From Bacteroidaceae bacterium (GTDB lineage Bacteria > Bacteroidota > Bacteroidia > Bacteroidales > Bacteroidaceae): a DNA stretch of 54,104 bases. The position numbers were made by a program, and so were the translations under genes. Of the stretch, positions 7,789 to 17,400 are shown piece by piece. Within the stretch, counting starts at the first letter, position 1. Each line of letters starts with the position of its first letter. The stretch covers positions 1 to 54,104 of the forward strand of contig JAFSKK010000039.1 of assembly GCA_017448965.1 (NCBI GenBank), written 5' to 3'. The notes beneath the pieces are model-generated. The model saw only the letters and a program-made list of their open reading frames with translations, had not been told where the DNA came from and made no database searches.

Positions 7789-9162
7789 TCATTCTTCTTC
7801 ATCCACGGCTTCCTCTGTGGCAGGAGTTTCCTCTTTCTTCTTGGCCAGATACTCGGGCAATGCGAGTCCTGCCTGGTCGAAGAGTTCGTGGAGTGGGGGA
7901 ACGCTCTTCATTAGGCCGCTGAGGAAATTGGCGGTGCTGCCCTTTCCGTCGGCTGAGTTGCCTGAATCCCAAACGGTGACGTGGTCGATGTTGATGCCCT
8001 TGACGGCTTCTACCTGCGTCTTCACCAGTTCTGGCAACTTCTCCAAGAGCAGGAGCATATAAGCTTTGTTGGCGTCGCCACCGGCAGCCTGCACCATCTT
8101 GTCGTAACCCGATGCTTGACGCGACAGGATCTCGAAGAGACCCCTTGCCTCGGCTTCCATCTTGGCGTATGCGGCATCGGCTTCACCTTTTGCGTTCACA
8201 CGAATCTTCTCTGCTTCGGCTTCTGCCTCGATAATCTTACGTTTCTTCTCGATTTCCTGGCTGACGAGCACGTTGGCGCTCTGGGTGGCACGTTCACGGT
8301 CTGCACGGGCTTCCTCGGCTTTCTGTTCAGCAGAATAAGCCTCTTCGAGTGCCTTGGCGGCGGCCACTTTCTCAGCAGCGATGGCTTTGCGTTGTGCCTC
8401 TGCTTCCCGTTCGCGGCGGTCGGCTTCTGAGTTGGCTATCTGCACCTTGGCTTCGTTCTCACCTTGTACAGCCTGTGCATTGGCTTCAGCAGTACGGATA
8501 CGGGTCTCTCGGTTGGCTTCAGCCTTACCGATTTCACCAAACTTCTCTTGTTCAGCCACACGCACCTTGGCTTCGTTGATGGCCTTGGCAGCGGCTTCCT
8601 GTCCGAGTGCCTCGATGTAACCGCTCTCGTCGTTGATGTCGGTCACGTTCACGTTGATGAGGCGCAAACCAATCTTCTTCAGTTCTACCTCTACGTTGCT
8701 GGAGATGGCCTCAAGGAACTTGTCGCGGTCGCTGTTCAGTTCCTCAATGCTCATGGTGGCGATGACGAGACGCAGCTGACCGAAGAGAATATCTCGTGCC
8801 AGTTCCTGAATCTGGGCAGCCGTAAGACCCAACAGACGTTCGGCGGCAGCTGTCATGCTCTCGGTGTCGGTGGAGATACCCACGGTGAAGCGGCAAGGCA
8901 CATCCACGCGGATGTTCTGACGCGACAGGGCATTGGTCAGGTTGGCGTCAATGCTGATGGGGGTGAGGCTCAAGTAGGCATAGTCCTGAATGATGGGCCA
9001 CACGAACGTACCACCGCCATGCACACATTTGGCAGACCCTTTGTTGCCTGTGGTTCCGTACACTACCAGAATCTTGTCAGAAGGACATCTCCTGTAACGA
9101 TTGATGATGGAGATAAGCAACACGATGGCTACAACCACCGCTACAATAATAAGATAAGTCAT
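7789..9162 (-). CDS. Flotillin-like SPFH/band 7 membrane protein
   Basis: A 457-residue membrane scaffold of the FloT/YqiK type. One N-terminal membrane segment (about residues 3-20) is followed by an SPFH domain (about 27-200, with RQNIRVDVPCRFTVGIST). A long Ala/Glu/Lys-rich coiled coil runs from about 200 to 350 with repeated EAxxKA units, ending in an acidic tail. Flotillins form oligomers that organise membrane domains and are usually encoded with an NfeD protein. The NfeD-like gene here lies 35 nt upstream, which fits an operon. The substrate or client proteins are not known from sequence. Confidence 0.92.
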   Translation of the reverse strand: MTYLIIVAVVVAIVLLISIINRYRRCPSDKILVVYGTTGNKGSAKCVHGGGTFVWPIIQDYAYLSLTPISIDANLTNALSRQNIRVDVPCRFTVGISTDTESMTAAAERLLGLTAAQIQELARDILFGQLRLVIATMSIEELNSDRDKFLEAISSNVEVELKKIGLRLINVNVTDINDESGYIEALGQEAAAKAINEAKVRVAEQEKFGEIGKAEANRETRIRTAEANAQAVQGENEAKVQIANSEADRREREAEAQRKAIAAEKVAAAKALEEAYSAEQKAEEARADRERATQSANVLVSQEIEKKRKIIEAEAEAEKIRVNAKGEADAAYAKMEAEARGLFEILSRQASGYDKMVQAAGGDANKAYMLLLLEKLPELVKTQVEAVKGINIDHVTVWDSGNSADGKGSTANFLSGLMKSVPPLHELFDQAGLALPEYLAKKKEETPATEEAVDEEE

Positions 9163-9197
9163 TTATAGTTACAATTTTACGATTTACTATTTACGAT

Positions 9198-9815
9198 TTA
9201 TTTCACTAACACGGTGGAACCGTCAATGGTGCTGACCACTTCCACCTTCTGGCCGCTGGCGATGCTGTCTCCATCGGTCATGGCATCAAACTCGTGCACG
9301 GAACCGTTGAGGCTCACCTGCACCTTTCCCTTGCCGCTCTGCCCGGCAGGGATGCGCAGATAGACATCGACCGTCTTGCCTACGCAGTCGGCAATGTCGA
9401 AGGCACCGTTGTGCTCCAGTTTCTTGGTTTGTTTCTTGATGAAGAAGAACATGAGCACAAAAGCCACGCCTACCAGCAGGGCAAGCAGGGTGAGCACCCA
9501 GTAGTTCTCGATGGCGGTGCTCAAGCAGACACCACCCCAGCCGAAGCCGACGATGAAGTTGACAAAGTTCTTGATGCTGAACAGCGAGATGCCGCCTCCC
9601 AAGTCCATGGTGTCGGCACCATCGAAGTCTACATCCATGTCGCTGCTGTCCATTCCGATGAGCGTCAACACCATCTGAATAAGGAAGATGATGGAGCCTA
9701 CGACAGCACATACCCAGAACACCTGCATCCAAGTGTCCATGTCCTGAAAGGATTCCCACCACGTCGTCTCCAGATCGTACGAAGAGATGGGTGCAACATC
9801 TAATAAATTCATCAT
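9198..9815 (-). CDS. NfeD/YuaF-like membrane protein, flotillin partner
   Basis: A 205-residue inner-membrane protein. I start it at the ATG at 9815 (MMNLLDVAPISSYD); the frame extends upstream to 9938 but that part crosses the putative promoter and is low quality. There are three membrane segments (near residues 30-50, 75-95 and 100-125) and a C-terminal soluble beta-barrel (OB-like) domain, GKTVDVYLRIPAGQSGKGKV...VSLNG..HEFDA, typical of the short NfeD class that lacks the protease domain. It is first in the operon with flotillin, and family knowledge suggests it helps flotillin assemble. Confidence 0.85.
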   Translation of the reverse strand: MMNLLDVAPISSYDLETTWWESFQDMDTWMQVFWVCAVVGSIIFLIQMVLTLIGMDSSDMDVDFDGADTMDLGGGISLFSIKNFVNFIVGFGWGGVCLSTAIENYWVLTLLALLVGVAFVLMFFFIKKQTKKLEHNGAFDIADCVGKTVDVYLRIPAGQSGKGKVQVSLNGSVHEFDAMTDGDSIASGQKVEVVSTIDGSTVLVK

Positions 9816-9875
9816 GACTCTTGGTTTTTGAGAGTTTTTGACTTCGTCCAGCGCATATCTGGCTGAAAAACGCCA

Positions 9876-9883
9876 CAAAGATA
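9876..9883 (-). promoter_or_regulatory. -7 box of the NfeD-flotillin operon
   Basis: TATCTTTG on the minus strand, about 60 nt before the NfeD start. I do not see a clear TTG at the expected upstream distance, so this is a partial match. Confidence 0.5.
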
Positions 9884-10017
9884 AGGAAAAGTGAGGAGTT
9901 AGCAGTGATGAGTTAGGAGTTTTTTTACTAGATGACACTATTTTTTATAAAAAAGTAACAATTATCAATCGTGAATTATGAATTATGAATTGTGAATTGT
10001 GAATTATCAATCATCAA

Positions 10018-10049
10018 TTGTCAATTATCAATTAAAACTCTTACCTTTG
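10018..10049 (+). promoter_or_regulatory. Promoter of the DUF1846 gene
   Basis: TTG at 10018-10020, 21 nt spacing, then TACCTTTG at 10042-10049. Start of transcription near 10056 would give a leader of about 20 nt before the ATG at 10076. The box sits at the end of a run of GAATTATGAATT/CAATTATCAATT repeats. Confidence 0.7.
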
Positions 10050-10075
10050 CAGCCAAATTAGCAAAACAAACATTT

Positions 10076-11539
10076 ATGAAAATAGGATTTGACAACGAGA
10101 AATACCTCAAGATTCAGTCGGAGCATATCCGTGAACGCATTGCCCAGTTCGATGGCAAACTGTATCTTGAGTTGGGTGGCAAACTCTTCGACGACCACCA
10201 TGCATCGCGTGTGTTGCCAGGCTTTAAGCCCGACAGCAAGTTGCGTATGTTCAAGCAGTTGAGCGACAGTCTTGAGATTGTTATTGTGATCAGTGCCGAA
10301 GACATTGAGCAGAACAAGATGCGTGCCGACCTCGGCATCACCTACGACGAAGATGCGCTCCGTCTGCGCGACGAGTTCATGAGCCGTGGCTTCTATGTGG
10401 GTTCGGTGGTCATCACTCACTACGACGGCCAACGTGCAGCCGACCAGTTCCGCCACCGTCTCGAGCGCATGGGCATCAAGTCCTATTTCCACTACTTGAT
10501 CGACGGCTATCCCCACAACGTGGAACTGATTGCCTCCGATGAGGGCTTCGGCAAGAACGACTATGTGGAGACCACCCGTCCGCTCGTCATCGTCACGGCG
10601 CCAGGTCCTGGCAGCGGCAAGATGGCTGTATGCCTCAGCCAACTCTATGGCGAGAACAAACGTGGCATCCGTGCTGGCTATGCCAAGTTCGAGACCTTCC
10701 CCGTGTGGAGCCTTCCGCTCAAGCATCCCGTCAACATCGCCTATGAGGCAGCCACCGCTGACCTCAACGACGTGAACATGATTGACCCTTTCCATTTTGA
10801 TGCCTACGGTAAGGTGGCCATCAACTACAATCGCGACATCGAGATATTCCCCGTCCTCAATGCCCTCTTCGAAGGCATCTACGGCGAGAATCCCTACAAG
10901 TCGCCAACCGACATGGGTGTGAACATGGTGGGCTTCTGCATCAGCGACGATGAGGTGTGCTGTCAGGCTTCCAAGGATGAAATCATCCGCCGCTACTACG
11001 ATGCGACCAACAAACTCGCCGATGGTGCTTGCAACGAGAGCGAGGTGAGCAAGATTCAAATGCTCTTCAATCAGGCCAAAATCACCACAGCCGACCGTCG
11101 TGTCACCGTGGCTGCCAACGAACGGAAGGTGCAGACAGGTGTTCATTGTGCTGCCATGGAAATGGAGGATGGCACCATCATCACCTCCAAGACGGGCGAC
11201 CTGCTCGGCTGTTGTGCCGCCCTCCTGCTCAACGTGATGAAGCACCTTGCAGGCATTGGCGACGATGTGAAACTCATCCCCCAGAGCATGATTGAACCTA
11301 TCCAAAAGACCAAGACTGAATACTTGGGAGGTCACAATCCTCGTCTCCACACCGACGAAGTGCTCGTGGCCATCTCCGTCCTTTCGCAGCACGACGAGAA
11401 CTGCCGTCGCGCCCTCGAACAGCTGCCCAAACTTCGTGGCTGCCAGATGCACTCCACCGTCATGCTCGGCGAAGTCGACCGCAAGATCCTGAAACGTTTA
11501 GGCTGCGGACTCACTTGCGACCCCGTGAAGAAGAAATGA
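10076..11539 (+). CDS. DUF1846 (UPF0371) family protein
   Basis: A 487-residue cytoplasmic protein matching DUF1846 along its whole length: N-terminal FDNEKYL..QS..I..RI..F.GKLYLE.GGKL.DD.HA.RVLPGF, then VTAPGPGSGKMA, a P-loop-like glycine/lysine motif near residue 178, then DLNDVNMIDPFH. The start at 10076 is used because the promoter lies between the longer ORF start (9992) and this ATG. The family is conserved in many gut bacteria, has known structures, but no agreed reaction. Nucleotide binding is an inference from the GSGK motif. Confidence 0.88.
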   Translation: MKIGFDNEKYLKIQSEHIRERIAQFDGKLYLELGGKLFDDHHASRVLPGFKPDSKLRMFKQLSDSLEIVIVISAEDIEQNKMRADLGITYDEDALRLRDEFMSRGFYVGSVVITHYDGQRAADQFRHRLERMGIKSYFHYLIDGYPHNVELIASDEGFGKNDYVETTRPLVIVTAPGPGSGKMAVCLSQLYGENKRGIRAGYAKFETFPVWSLPLKHPVNIAYEAATADLNDVNMIDPFHFDAYGKVAINYNRDIEIFPVLNALFEGIYGENPYKSPTDMGVNMVGFCISDDEVCCQASKDEIIRRYYDATNKLADGACNESEVSKIQMLFNQAKITTADRRVTVAANERKVQTGVHCAAMEMEDGTIITSKTGDLLGCCAALLLNVMKHLAGIGDDVKLIPQSMIEPIQKTKTEYLGGHNPRLHTDEVLVAISVLSQHDENCRRALEQLPKLRGCQMHSTVMLGEVDRKILKRLGCGLTCDPVKKK

Positions 11540-11585
11540 ACCCATCGAAACAACCGCGATAAGAACTCATTTACAATTCAGAGGG

Positions 11586-12782
11586 ATGTTTACCGACCAT
11601 ATATCTGTTGAGGTGATCCTATTTTTTATCCTCTATGGCATCACGGGCGTGGTGCCTGCCATTGCCGCCTTCTACCTGCTGCTGCGCCGAGGCAATGCCT
11701 TCGCGCCTGAGGTGACGTCACCTGTGCGGTTGCGTCGTTGGGCTTCATCATTCTTTGCCGTTTCGACACTGGCACACGTATGGTGGCTGCTGTTCTACCT
11801 CTACTCTGGCGACATACATTCCGTGGTCTATATAGTGCTTGCCATACTCGACAGCGTGTTGCTGTTCACCACCTTTGCTGGCACGCTGCTTGCCATGCTT
11901 CAGGATCGCCACCGGTCGGTATGGCCCGCCCTGATGGGCATCATACCGTTTGTGGTGATGTCTGCGGTGTACGTCGTCTATCCCCGTAACCTGCTCATAC
12001 AGATGGCAAGCATATACCTTCTTCTGCTCAGCTTGCTCTTTACCGCATATATGGTCTTCGCCATCAGACAATACGGACGCTGGCTGAACGACAACTACGC
12101 CGACTTGGAGAATAAGAAGGTATGGCTGTGCCAAGCGGTGTCGCTCGTCTGCATGCTGCTGTTTGTCGTCTATGTACTCGCTACAGACATGGTCTTAATT
12201 TGGCTCATACATGGCATCGAGCTTGTGCTTGTCGCCCTTCTGCTGTGGCGCGTGGAGACCCTGCCAACCTTGGAGACCTTCCCCCAAGCCCTCCTTGAGA
12301 AGGATGGGAGTGATGACCCTCAAGAACAAGCAGATGAACTATCCACTTCCCTCACTCACAGGGCAATTGCGGAATCGGAGCAATTGGTGACCGAAGGGAG
12401 AGAGGAAATGCAAAAGGGTGAGGCTACTTCTCCCTCTTCCAACATCGAACAGCTGTTGGCTGAGCATTGCGTGGAGGCGCAGCTTTACCTGCAGCACGAC
12501 CTGACCCTGCAGCAACTGGCTCAGACGATTGGCACCAACCGTTCCTATCTCAGCCAGTATTTCTCCAGCCAAGGCGTCACATACAACACCTATATCAACA
12601 ACCTCCGCATCAACCACTTCATCACGCTCTACCACAAAGCTACCGCTGCCCATCAACCCATCGTTGCCCAACAACTGGCCAGCGACAGCGGCTACCACAG
12701 CTACAGTACCTTCAGCCTCGCCTTCAAACAGCGAATGGGGCAGAGCGTGACTGCGTGGATGCGCAACACCACCAATCTTTAA
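11586..12782 (+). CDS. Membrane-anchored AraC-family transcription regulator
   Basis: A 398-residue protein. The first 220 residues hold about seven hydrophobic segments, giving a membrane sensor. A Ser/Glu-rich linker (about 230-285) follows, and the last 110 residues form an AraC-type double helix-turn-helix (LTLQQLAQTIGTNRSYLSQYF and SDSGYHSYSTFSLAFKQRMG). It probably senses a signal in the membrane and controls nearby genes. The efflux operon just downstream on the same strand is the obvious candidate target, but this is inference. The linker DNA is oddly palindromic (see findings). It lies 46 nt after the DUF1846 gene and may share its transcript. Confidence 0.88.
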   Translation: MFTDHISVEVILFFILYGITGVVPAIAAFYLLLRRGNAFAPEVTSPVRLRRWASSFFAVSTLAHVWWLLFYLYSGDIHSVVYIVLAILDSVLLFTTFAGTLLAMLQDRHRSVWPALMGIIPFVVMSAVYVVYPRNLLIQMASIYLLLLSLLFTAYMVFAIRQYGRWLNDNYADLENKKVWLCQAVSLVCMLLFVVYVLATDMVLIWLIHGIELVLVALLLWRVETLPTLETFPQALLEKDGSDDPQEQADELSTSLTHRAIAESEQLVTEGREEMQKGEATSPSSNIEQLLAEHCVEAQLYLQHDLTLQQLAQTIGTNRSYLSQYFSSQGVTYNTYINNLRINHFITLYHKATAAHQPIVAQQLASDSGYHSYSTFSLAFKQRMGQSVTAWMRNTTNL

Positions 12783-12935
12783 TCTCACACAGAACCGATA
12801 ACTTCTTTAACTTCGAGCGTCATCGCGAAGCGCTTTGCTCGCAAAGAACCGGTAACTTCAGAAAGTTAAGTAATCTGCTTAATCCGTTTAATCATCCCAC
12901 AGGGATATGTTTTTTCTCAACGATTACACGGATTA

Positions 12936-13008
12936 AACTGTTTTTTCCCCTTCCTTCGCTGTTTGACTTTCAAAATATACAAAAATTGTTTCAAAATTTA
13001 CAAAACAT
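12936..13008 (+). repeat. Dispersed promoter-proximal repeat, copy 1
   Basis: A segment from AACTGTTTTTTCCCC through TTTACAAAACAT is repeated almost exactly at 19468-19542, with a few single-base differences. In both places a TAnnTTTG box lies about 45 nt downstream, so the repeat appears to be upstream promoter DNA. Confidence 0.8.
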
Positions 13009-13051
13009 GTTTTTTTTGTGTTTAAAATGATGCTGTTTCTGAAAAATTGCA

Positions 13052-13059
13052 TACCTTTG
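13052..13059 (+). promoter_or_regulatory. -7 box of the RND efflux operon
   Basis: TACCTTTG about 45 nt before the adaptor start codon. There is no good TTG at the usual distance, which may mean the promoter needs an activator. Confidence 0.55.
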
Positions 13060-13102
13060 TGTACTTTAACACGAAAAACTAATCAATAATGCATAAAAAC
13101 AC

Positions 13103-14203
13103 ATGAAAATGAAATCATTCAAATGGACTTTGATGCTCGGCCTCGTAGCCGGGTTGGTGTCATGCGGCATTGACATGCCCAAGGAGCAGAACACATCGTA
13201 CGAGACGATGGTCGTAAAAAAACAGGACATCACGGTTCCCGTGAAGTTCAGTGCCAAACTGAAAGGACAGACCGATGTCACCATTACGCCTCAGGTGACT
13301 GGCCAGTTGACGAGGATTGCGGTCGTCGAGGGTCAGCAAGTGACGAAAGGGCAGGTGCTCTTCGTGATTGACCAGCGCGATGCGCAGCTGGAATTGGAAT
13401 CCGCTCAGGCCAACCTGCTGGCAGCACAGGCTGCAGAAAGCAGCGCAAAACTTGAGTACGAGTCGAACAAGAACCTGTTTGACAGGAAGATTGTGAGCCG
13501 CTATATGCTCGACAACTCCGAGAACTCGTACAAACAGGCCAAAGCCGCAGTGGTTCAGGCACGAGCATCAGTGAACCGTGCGAAAGTGAACCTCGGTTAC
13601 TGCACCATAACAGCTCCTGTGACAGGTGTGATCGGTGAGATTCCCGTAAGAACCGGCGACCAGGTATCGCCATCCACGCAACTGACAATGGTCAGCGGCA
13701 ATACAAACATGAATGCAGAGTTTTCTGTGTCTGAGAATGTCCTCGAACATGCTGTGGCGGAGGGTATCGAGATGAATCTCGAGGAAGCCATTAAAAACTT
13801 CCCTCCGGTAACGTTCGTGATGAAGAACGGCACCGAATATAAGCATAAGGGCTATATCAGCAGTGCTACGGGCGTGGTGGATGCCTCGACGGGTACCATC
13901 GCCATCAAAGCCACGTTCCCCAATCCTGACGGCCAACTCTTCTCAGGTATTCAGGGTACGGTGGTCATGCATTTCGACGAGAAGGACGTGATGGTGATTC
14001 CGCAAGTGGCTGTGGTGAAACTGTTGGACAAGCAGCAGGTGTATAAGGTGCAGGCCGACAGCACGGCAACAGCAGTCACAGTGACGACTGAGGACATTGG
14101 CGACGGCAAGAACTTCTCCGTGACCAGCGGACTGAAGGTGGGCGACAAGATTGTCACCGTTGGAGCCAATAACGTGAATGAGGGACAGCGAGTGCTTTTT
14201 TAA
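13103..14203 (+). CDS. RND efflux periplasmic adaptor subunit (membrane fusion lipoprotein)
   Basis: Links the inner-membrane pump to the outer-membrane channel of a drug or toxic-compound exporter. 366 residues; the signal MKMKSFKWTLMLGLVAG ends in the lipobox LVSC with Cys 21. The biotinyl-lipoyl half motifs (VTPQV.G.. type ITPQVTGQLTRIAVVEGQQV and LGYCTITAPVTGVIGE) flank a coiled-coil hairpin rich in Ala/Gln/Glu (about 95-150). A beta-barrel and membrane-proximal domain follow. A start at 13109 (MKSFKW) is equally possible. First gene of the adaptor-pump-channel set. Confidence 0.93.
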   Translation: MKMKSFKWTLMLGLVAGLVSCGIDMPKEQNTSYETMVVKKQDITVPVKFSAKLKGQTDVTITPQVTGQLTRIAVVEGQQVTKGQVLFVIDQRDAQLELESAQANLLAAQAAESSAKLEYESNKNLFDRKIVSRYMLDNSENSYKQAKAAVVQARASVNRAKVNLGYCTITAPVTGVIGEIPVRTGDQVSPSTQLTMVSGNTNMNAEFSVSENVLEHAVAEGIEMNLEEAIKNFPPVTFVMKNGTEYKHKGYISSATGVVDASTGTIAIKATFPNPDGQLFSGIQGTVVMHFDEKDVMVIPQVAVVKLLDKQQVYKVQADSTATAVTVTTEDIGDGKNFSVTSGLKVGDKIVTVGANNVNEGQRVLF

Positions 14204-14413
14204 ATAAGGATCTCAAGTTTCGCAAGTTCCACTTGCTTGGAGTTAGGGGAGTTAAAGGAGTTAAAGGAATTAAAGGAGTTAGAGCCGTATGTTATGTACG
14301 ACAGATGGTAACTTACACCCCGCATGGTGGTATAGGCTTTAACTCCTAAGCGAAGCGATAACTTCTATAACTTCTGAGCGAAGCGGTAACTTCCGAAAGT
14401 TAAGTTAAGGATT
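14204..14413 (+). other. Repeat-rich gap inside the efflux operon
   Basis: There is no gene in these 210 nt. They contain tandem GTTAAAGGA/ATTAAAGGA units (about 14250-14283) and, at 14356-14404, the CGATAACTTC...CGGTAACTTC...GAAAGTTAAG repeat also found before the adaptor gene. I see no promoter or terminator. Confidence 0.6.
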
Positions 14414-17400
14414 ATGAAGAACAATATATTCATTAATAAATATGTGATGGCATGTGCCATCAGTATTGTCATAGCGATTGTGGGCTACATCGCGATGAAC
14501 ACGCTGTCTGTCGAGCAATACCCAGACATCGCACCTCCGACAGTGAGTGTCTCCACTTCCTACACCGGTGCCGACCCGCAAACGATTATGGAGTCGGTCA
14601 TCCAGCCGTTGGAGGAGAGCATCAATGGTGTGGAGGACATGATTTATATGACCTCCAAGGCCACCTCGTCGGGTAATGTGGAAATTTCGGTGTACTTCAA
14701 ACAGGGCACCGACCCCGACATGGCGACGGTGAACGTGCAAAACCGTGTGTCGCAAGCCACCTCGTCGCTGCCATCCGACGTGACCAAGGTCGGTGTACAG
14801 GTGTCGAAGAGGCAGAACAGTATCCTGCGCGTGCTGGCTGTGAGGAGTTCGGACGGCAAGTACGACAACGACTTCGTCTCGAACTATGTGGACATCAACA
14901 TCAAGCCGCGCATTCAGCGTATCACCGGCGTGGGTGAGGTGACCGCCCTGGGTAACAAATACTCCCTGCGTGTCTGGATGAAGCCCGACGTGATGGCTCA
15001 ATACAGCTTGGAACCTATTGATGTCATCAATGCCATCAGTAGCCAGAGCTTCGTGTCCTCCACGGGTTCGTTAGGTGAGAGCTCAGAGAACAAATACCAA
15101 TACTCGATGGAGTACAAAGGTACGCTGAAGACAGTCGAGGAATTCAACGACATCGTGCTGCGCACCACCGATGGCGGTCACCTGTTGCGACTGGGCGAGG
15201 TGGCTACGGTGGAGATTGGTGCCGAGAGCTACAGCTTCATGTCGGACATCAATGGTCGCCCCGGTGCCATGATGATGATATTCCAGGCTCCAGGTGCCAA
15301 CGCCACGGAGGTGAACGCCCGCATCACGAAGATTTGTGAGGAAATGCAGGCGACAATGCCTGCCGGATTGGAATTCGTTACGCTGATGACCTCCGACGAC
15401 TTCCTTTTTGCTGCCATCCATAACGTGGTCGAGACCCTCATCATCGCTATCATCCTGGTGATTCTGGTGGTGTTCTTCTTCCTGCAGAACTTCAAGGCCA
15501 CCATCATCCCGTCCATCTCGATTGTCGTATCGCTTCTGGGCACCTTTGCCGTCGTCATGCTGGCAGGCTTCTCGCTCAACATCCTGACGCTGTTCGCCTT
15601 GGTGCTCGCCATCGGTACGGTGGTCGATGACGCCATTGTGGTGGTCGAGGCCGTCATGGCGAAGATGGAGAATGGTATCTCAGATGCTCGTGAGGCCACC
15701 CGCGAGGCCATGAGTGAGGTGTCGGTAGCCGTCGTCTCATGTACATTAGTATTTATGGCCGTGTTCATTCCTGTGACCTTCATGTCGGGCACGTCGGGCA
15801 CCTTCTTCACGCAGTTCGGTGTCACCATTGCCGCGTCGGTCGGCCTGTCGTGCGTATCAGCCTTGACGCTCTGCCCGGCTCTCTGTGCCATCATGCTGAA
15901 GATGTCGGAAAAGAAAGGCGAAGAGAAGAAATCCATCACCTATTATACCCAAAAAGCCTACAATGTCAGCTACAATGCCATTGCCGCCAAGTATTCAAAG
16001 GTCGTCAACAAATTCATCAAGCGCCCCGTTTTGGCATGGGGTTCGCTGATTGTTGCCGCCATCTTGCTGGTGTTCTTCATGAAGAACCTGCCTTCGGGTC
16101 TCGTACCACAGGAAGACCAGGGTGTATTCATGGCAGAGGTGCGTGCACCAGAGGGCTACACGCTGCAGCAGACGTTTGAGCTGGTGACGGAGGTGGAGAA
16201 GAAGTTGAAGAATATCCCTGAACTGGAGAGTTACGCTGTTTCCTGCGGCTATGGTCTGATATCTGGTTACGGCTCGAATATGGCCACCCTTGTTGTTCGT
16301 CTGAAAAATTGGGACGACCGTCCGGGAATGAACCACATGATAGATCTCGTCCTCTACCGTTTCTATATGGACTGCTTGAGCATCAAGAACGCCAAGGTGC
16401 TGCCCTTCCAGATGCCTCAGGTGCCAGGCTACGGTACGAGCAACGACGTGAGTCTGATTGTGCAGGATCCCACGGGTGGCAACCTGTCGGAGTTTGCCCA
16501 AAAGACAGACCATTTCTTGGCCAAACTGGCTGAGCGTCCGGAAATCAGTTCCGCCATGTCAACGTACAGTGAGCGCTATCCGAAATATCAGGTCGAAGTG
16601 GATGCTGCCCAATGCGATCGTTCCGGTGTGTTGCCAAGCGCCGTGCTGAACACGCTGGGAGCCTTCTGCGGTGGTGCCTATGTGGGCAACTTCAATCAGT
16701 TTGGTAAGGTTTACCGCCTGATGGTGGCTGCCGCTCCCGAGTACCGCCTTGATCCTACGTCTCTCAACAATATCTTCGTGAAGGTGCAGAGTGGCAAGAT
16801 GGCGCCCATCTCGCAGTTTGTCACCCTGAAGGAAATTGTCGGTTCATCGAGCATCGAGCACTTCAACCTGTTCCAGAGCATTACCTGCAGCGTTTCACCC
16901 GCCAGCGGCTATAGCGAAGGAGAGGCTCATGAGGTGATTGCCGAGGTGTTCAGACAGGAGATGCCCACCACTGCCACCTACGAGTACAGTGGCATGTCAC
17001 GTGAGGTGGAAGAGGCCGCAGGTTCTAACACCACAGCGATCATCTATGCCATCTGTGCCATCCTCATCTACCTGATTCTGGGTTCGCTCTACAACTCATG
17101 GTTCACCCCGATGGCAGTGCTGCTGAGCGTACCTTTCGGACTGATGGGTGCCTTTGTCATGGCCTACATCTGCTCGCTGTTCAACCTGCCTGGATCGGAC
17201 AACAACATCTACCTGCAGACGGGTGTCATCATGCTGATTGGTCTGTTGGCCAAGACGGCCATCCTCATCACCGAGTTTGCCTCCGAACGTCGTGCCCAAG
17301 GCATGAGCATCGTCGATGCAGCTTTCGAGGCCTGCAAGGAGCGTCTTCGTCCTATCTTGATGACCGTCGTCACGATGATTGCCGGTATGATTCCGCTCGT

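Larger units (their letters stand above)
12783..13102 (+). other. Intergenic region before the efflux operon
   Basis: No gene seen in these 320 nt. It holds a repeat (12796-12870: CGATAACTTC ... CGGTAACTTC.GAAAGTTAAG) that recurs at 14356-14404, a small hairpin CGAGC...GCTCG at 12814-12841, and a 73-nt segment at 12936-13008 that recurs at 19468-19542. The efflux promoter box lies at its end. Confidence 0.7.

Noticed and set aside
10058-11452. 464-codon frame on the minus strand
   Set aside because: Opposite the DUF1846 gene, no recognisable domain.
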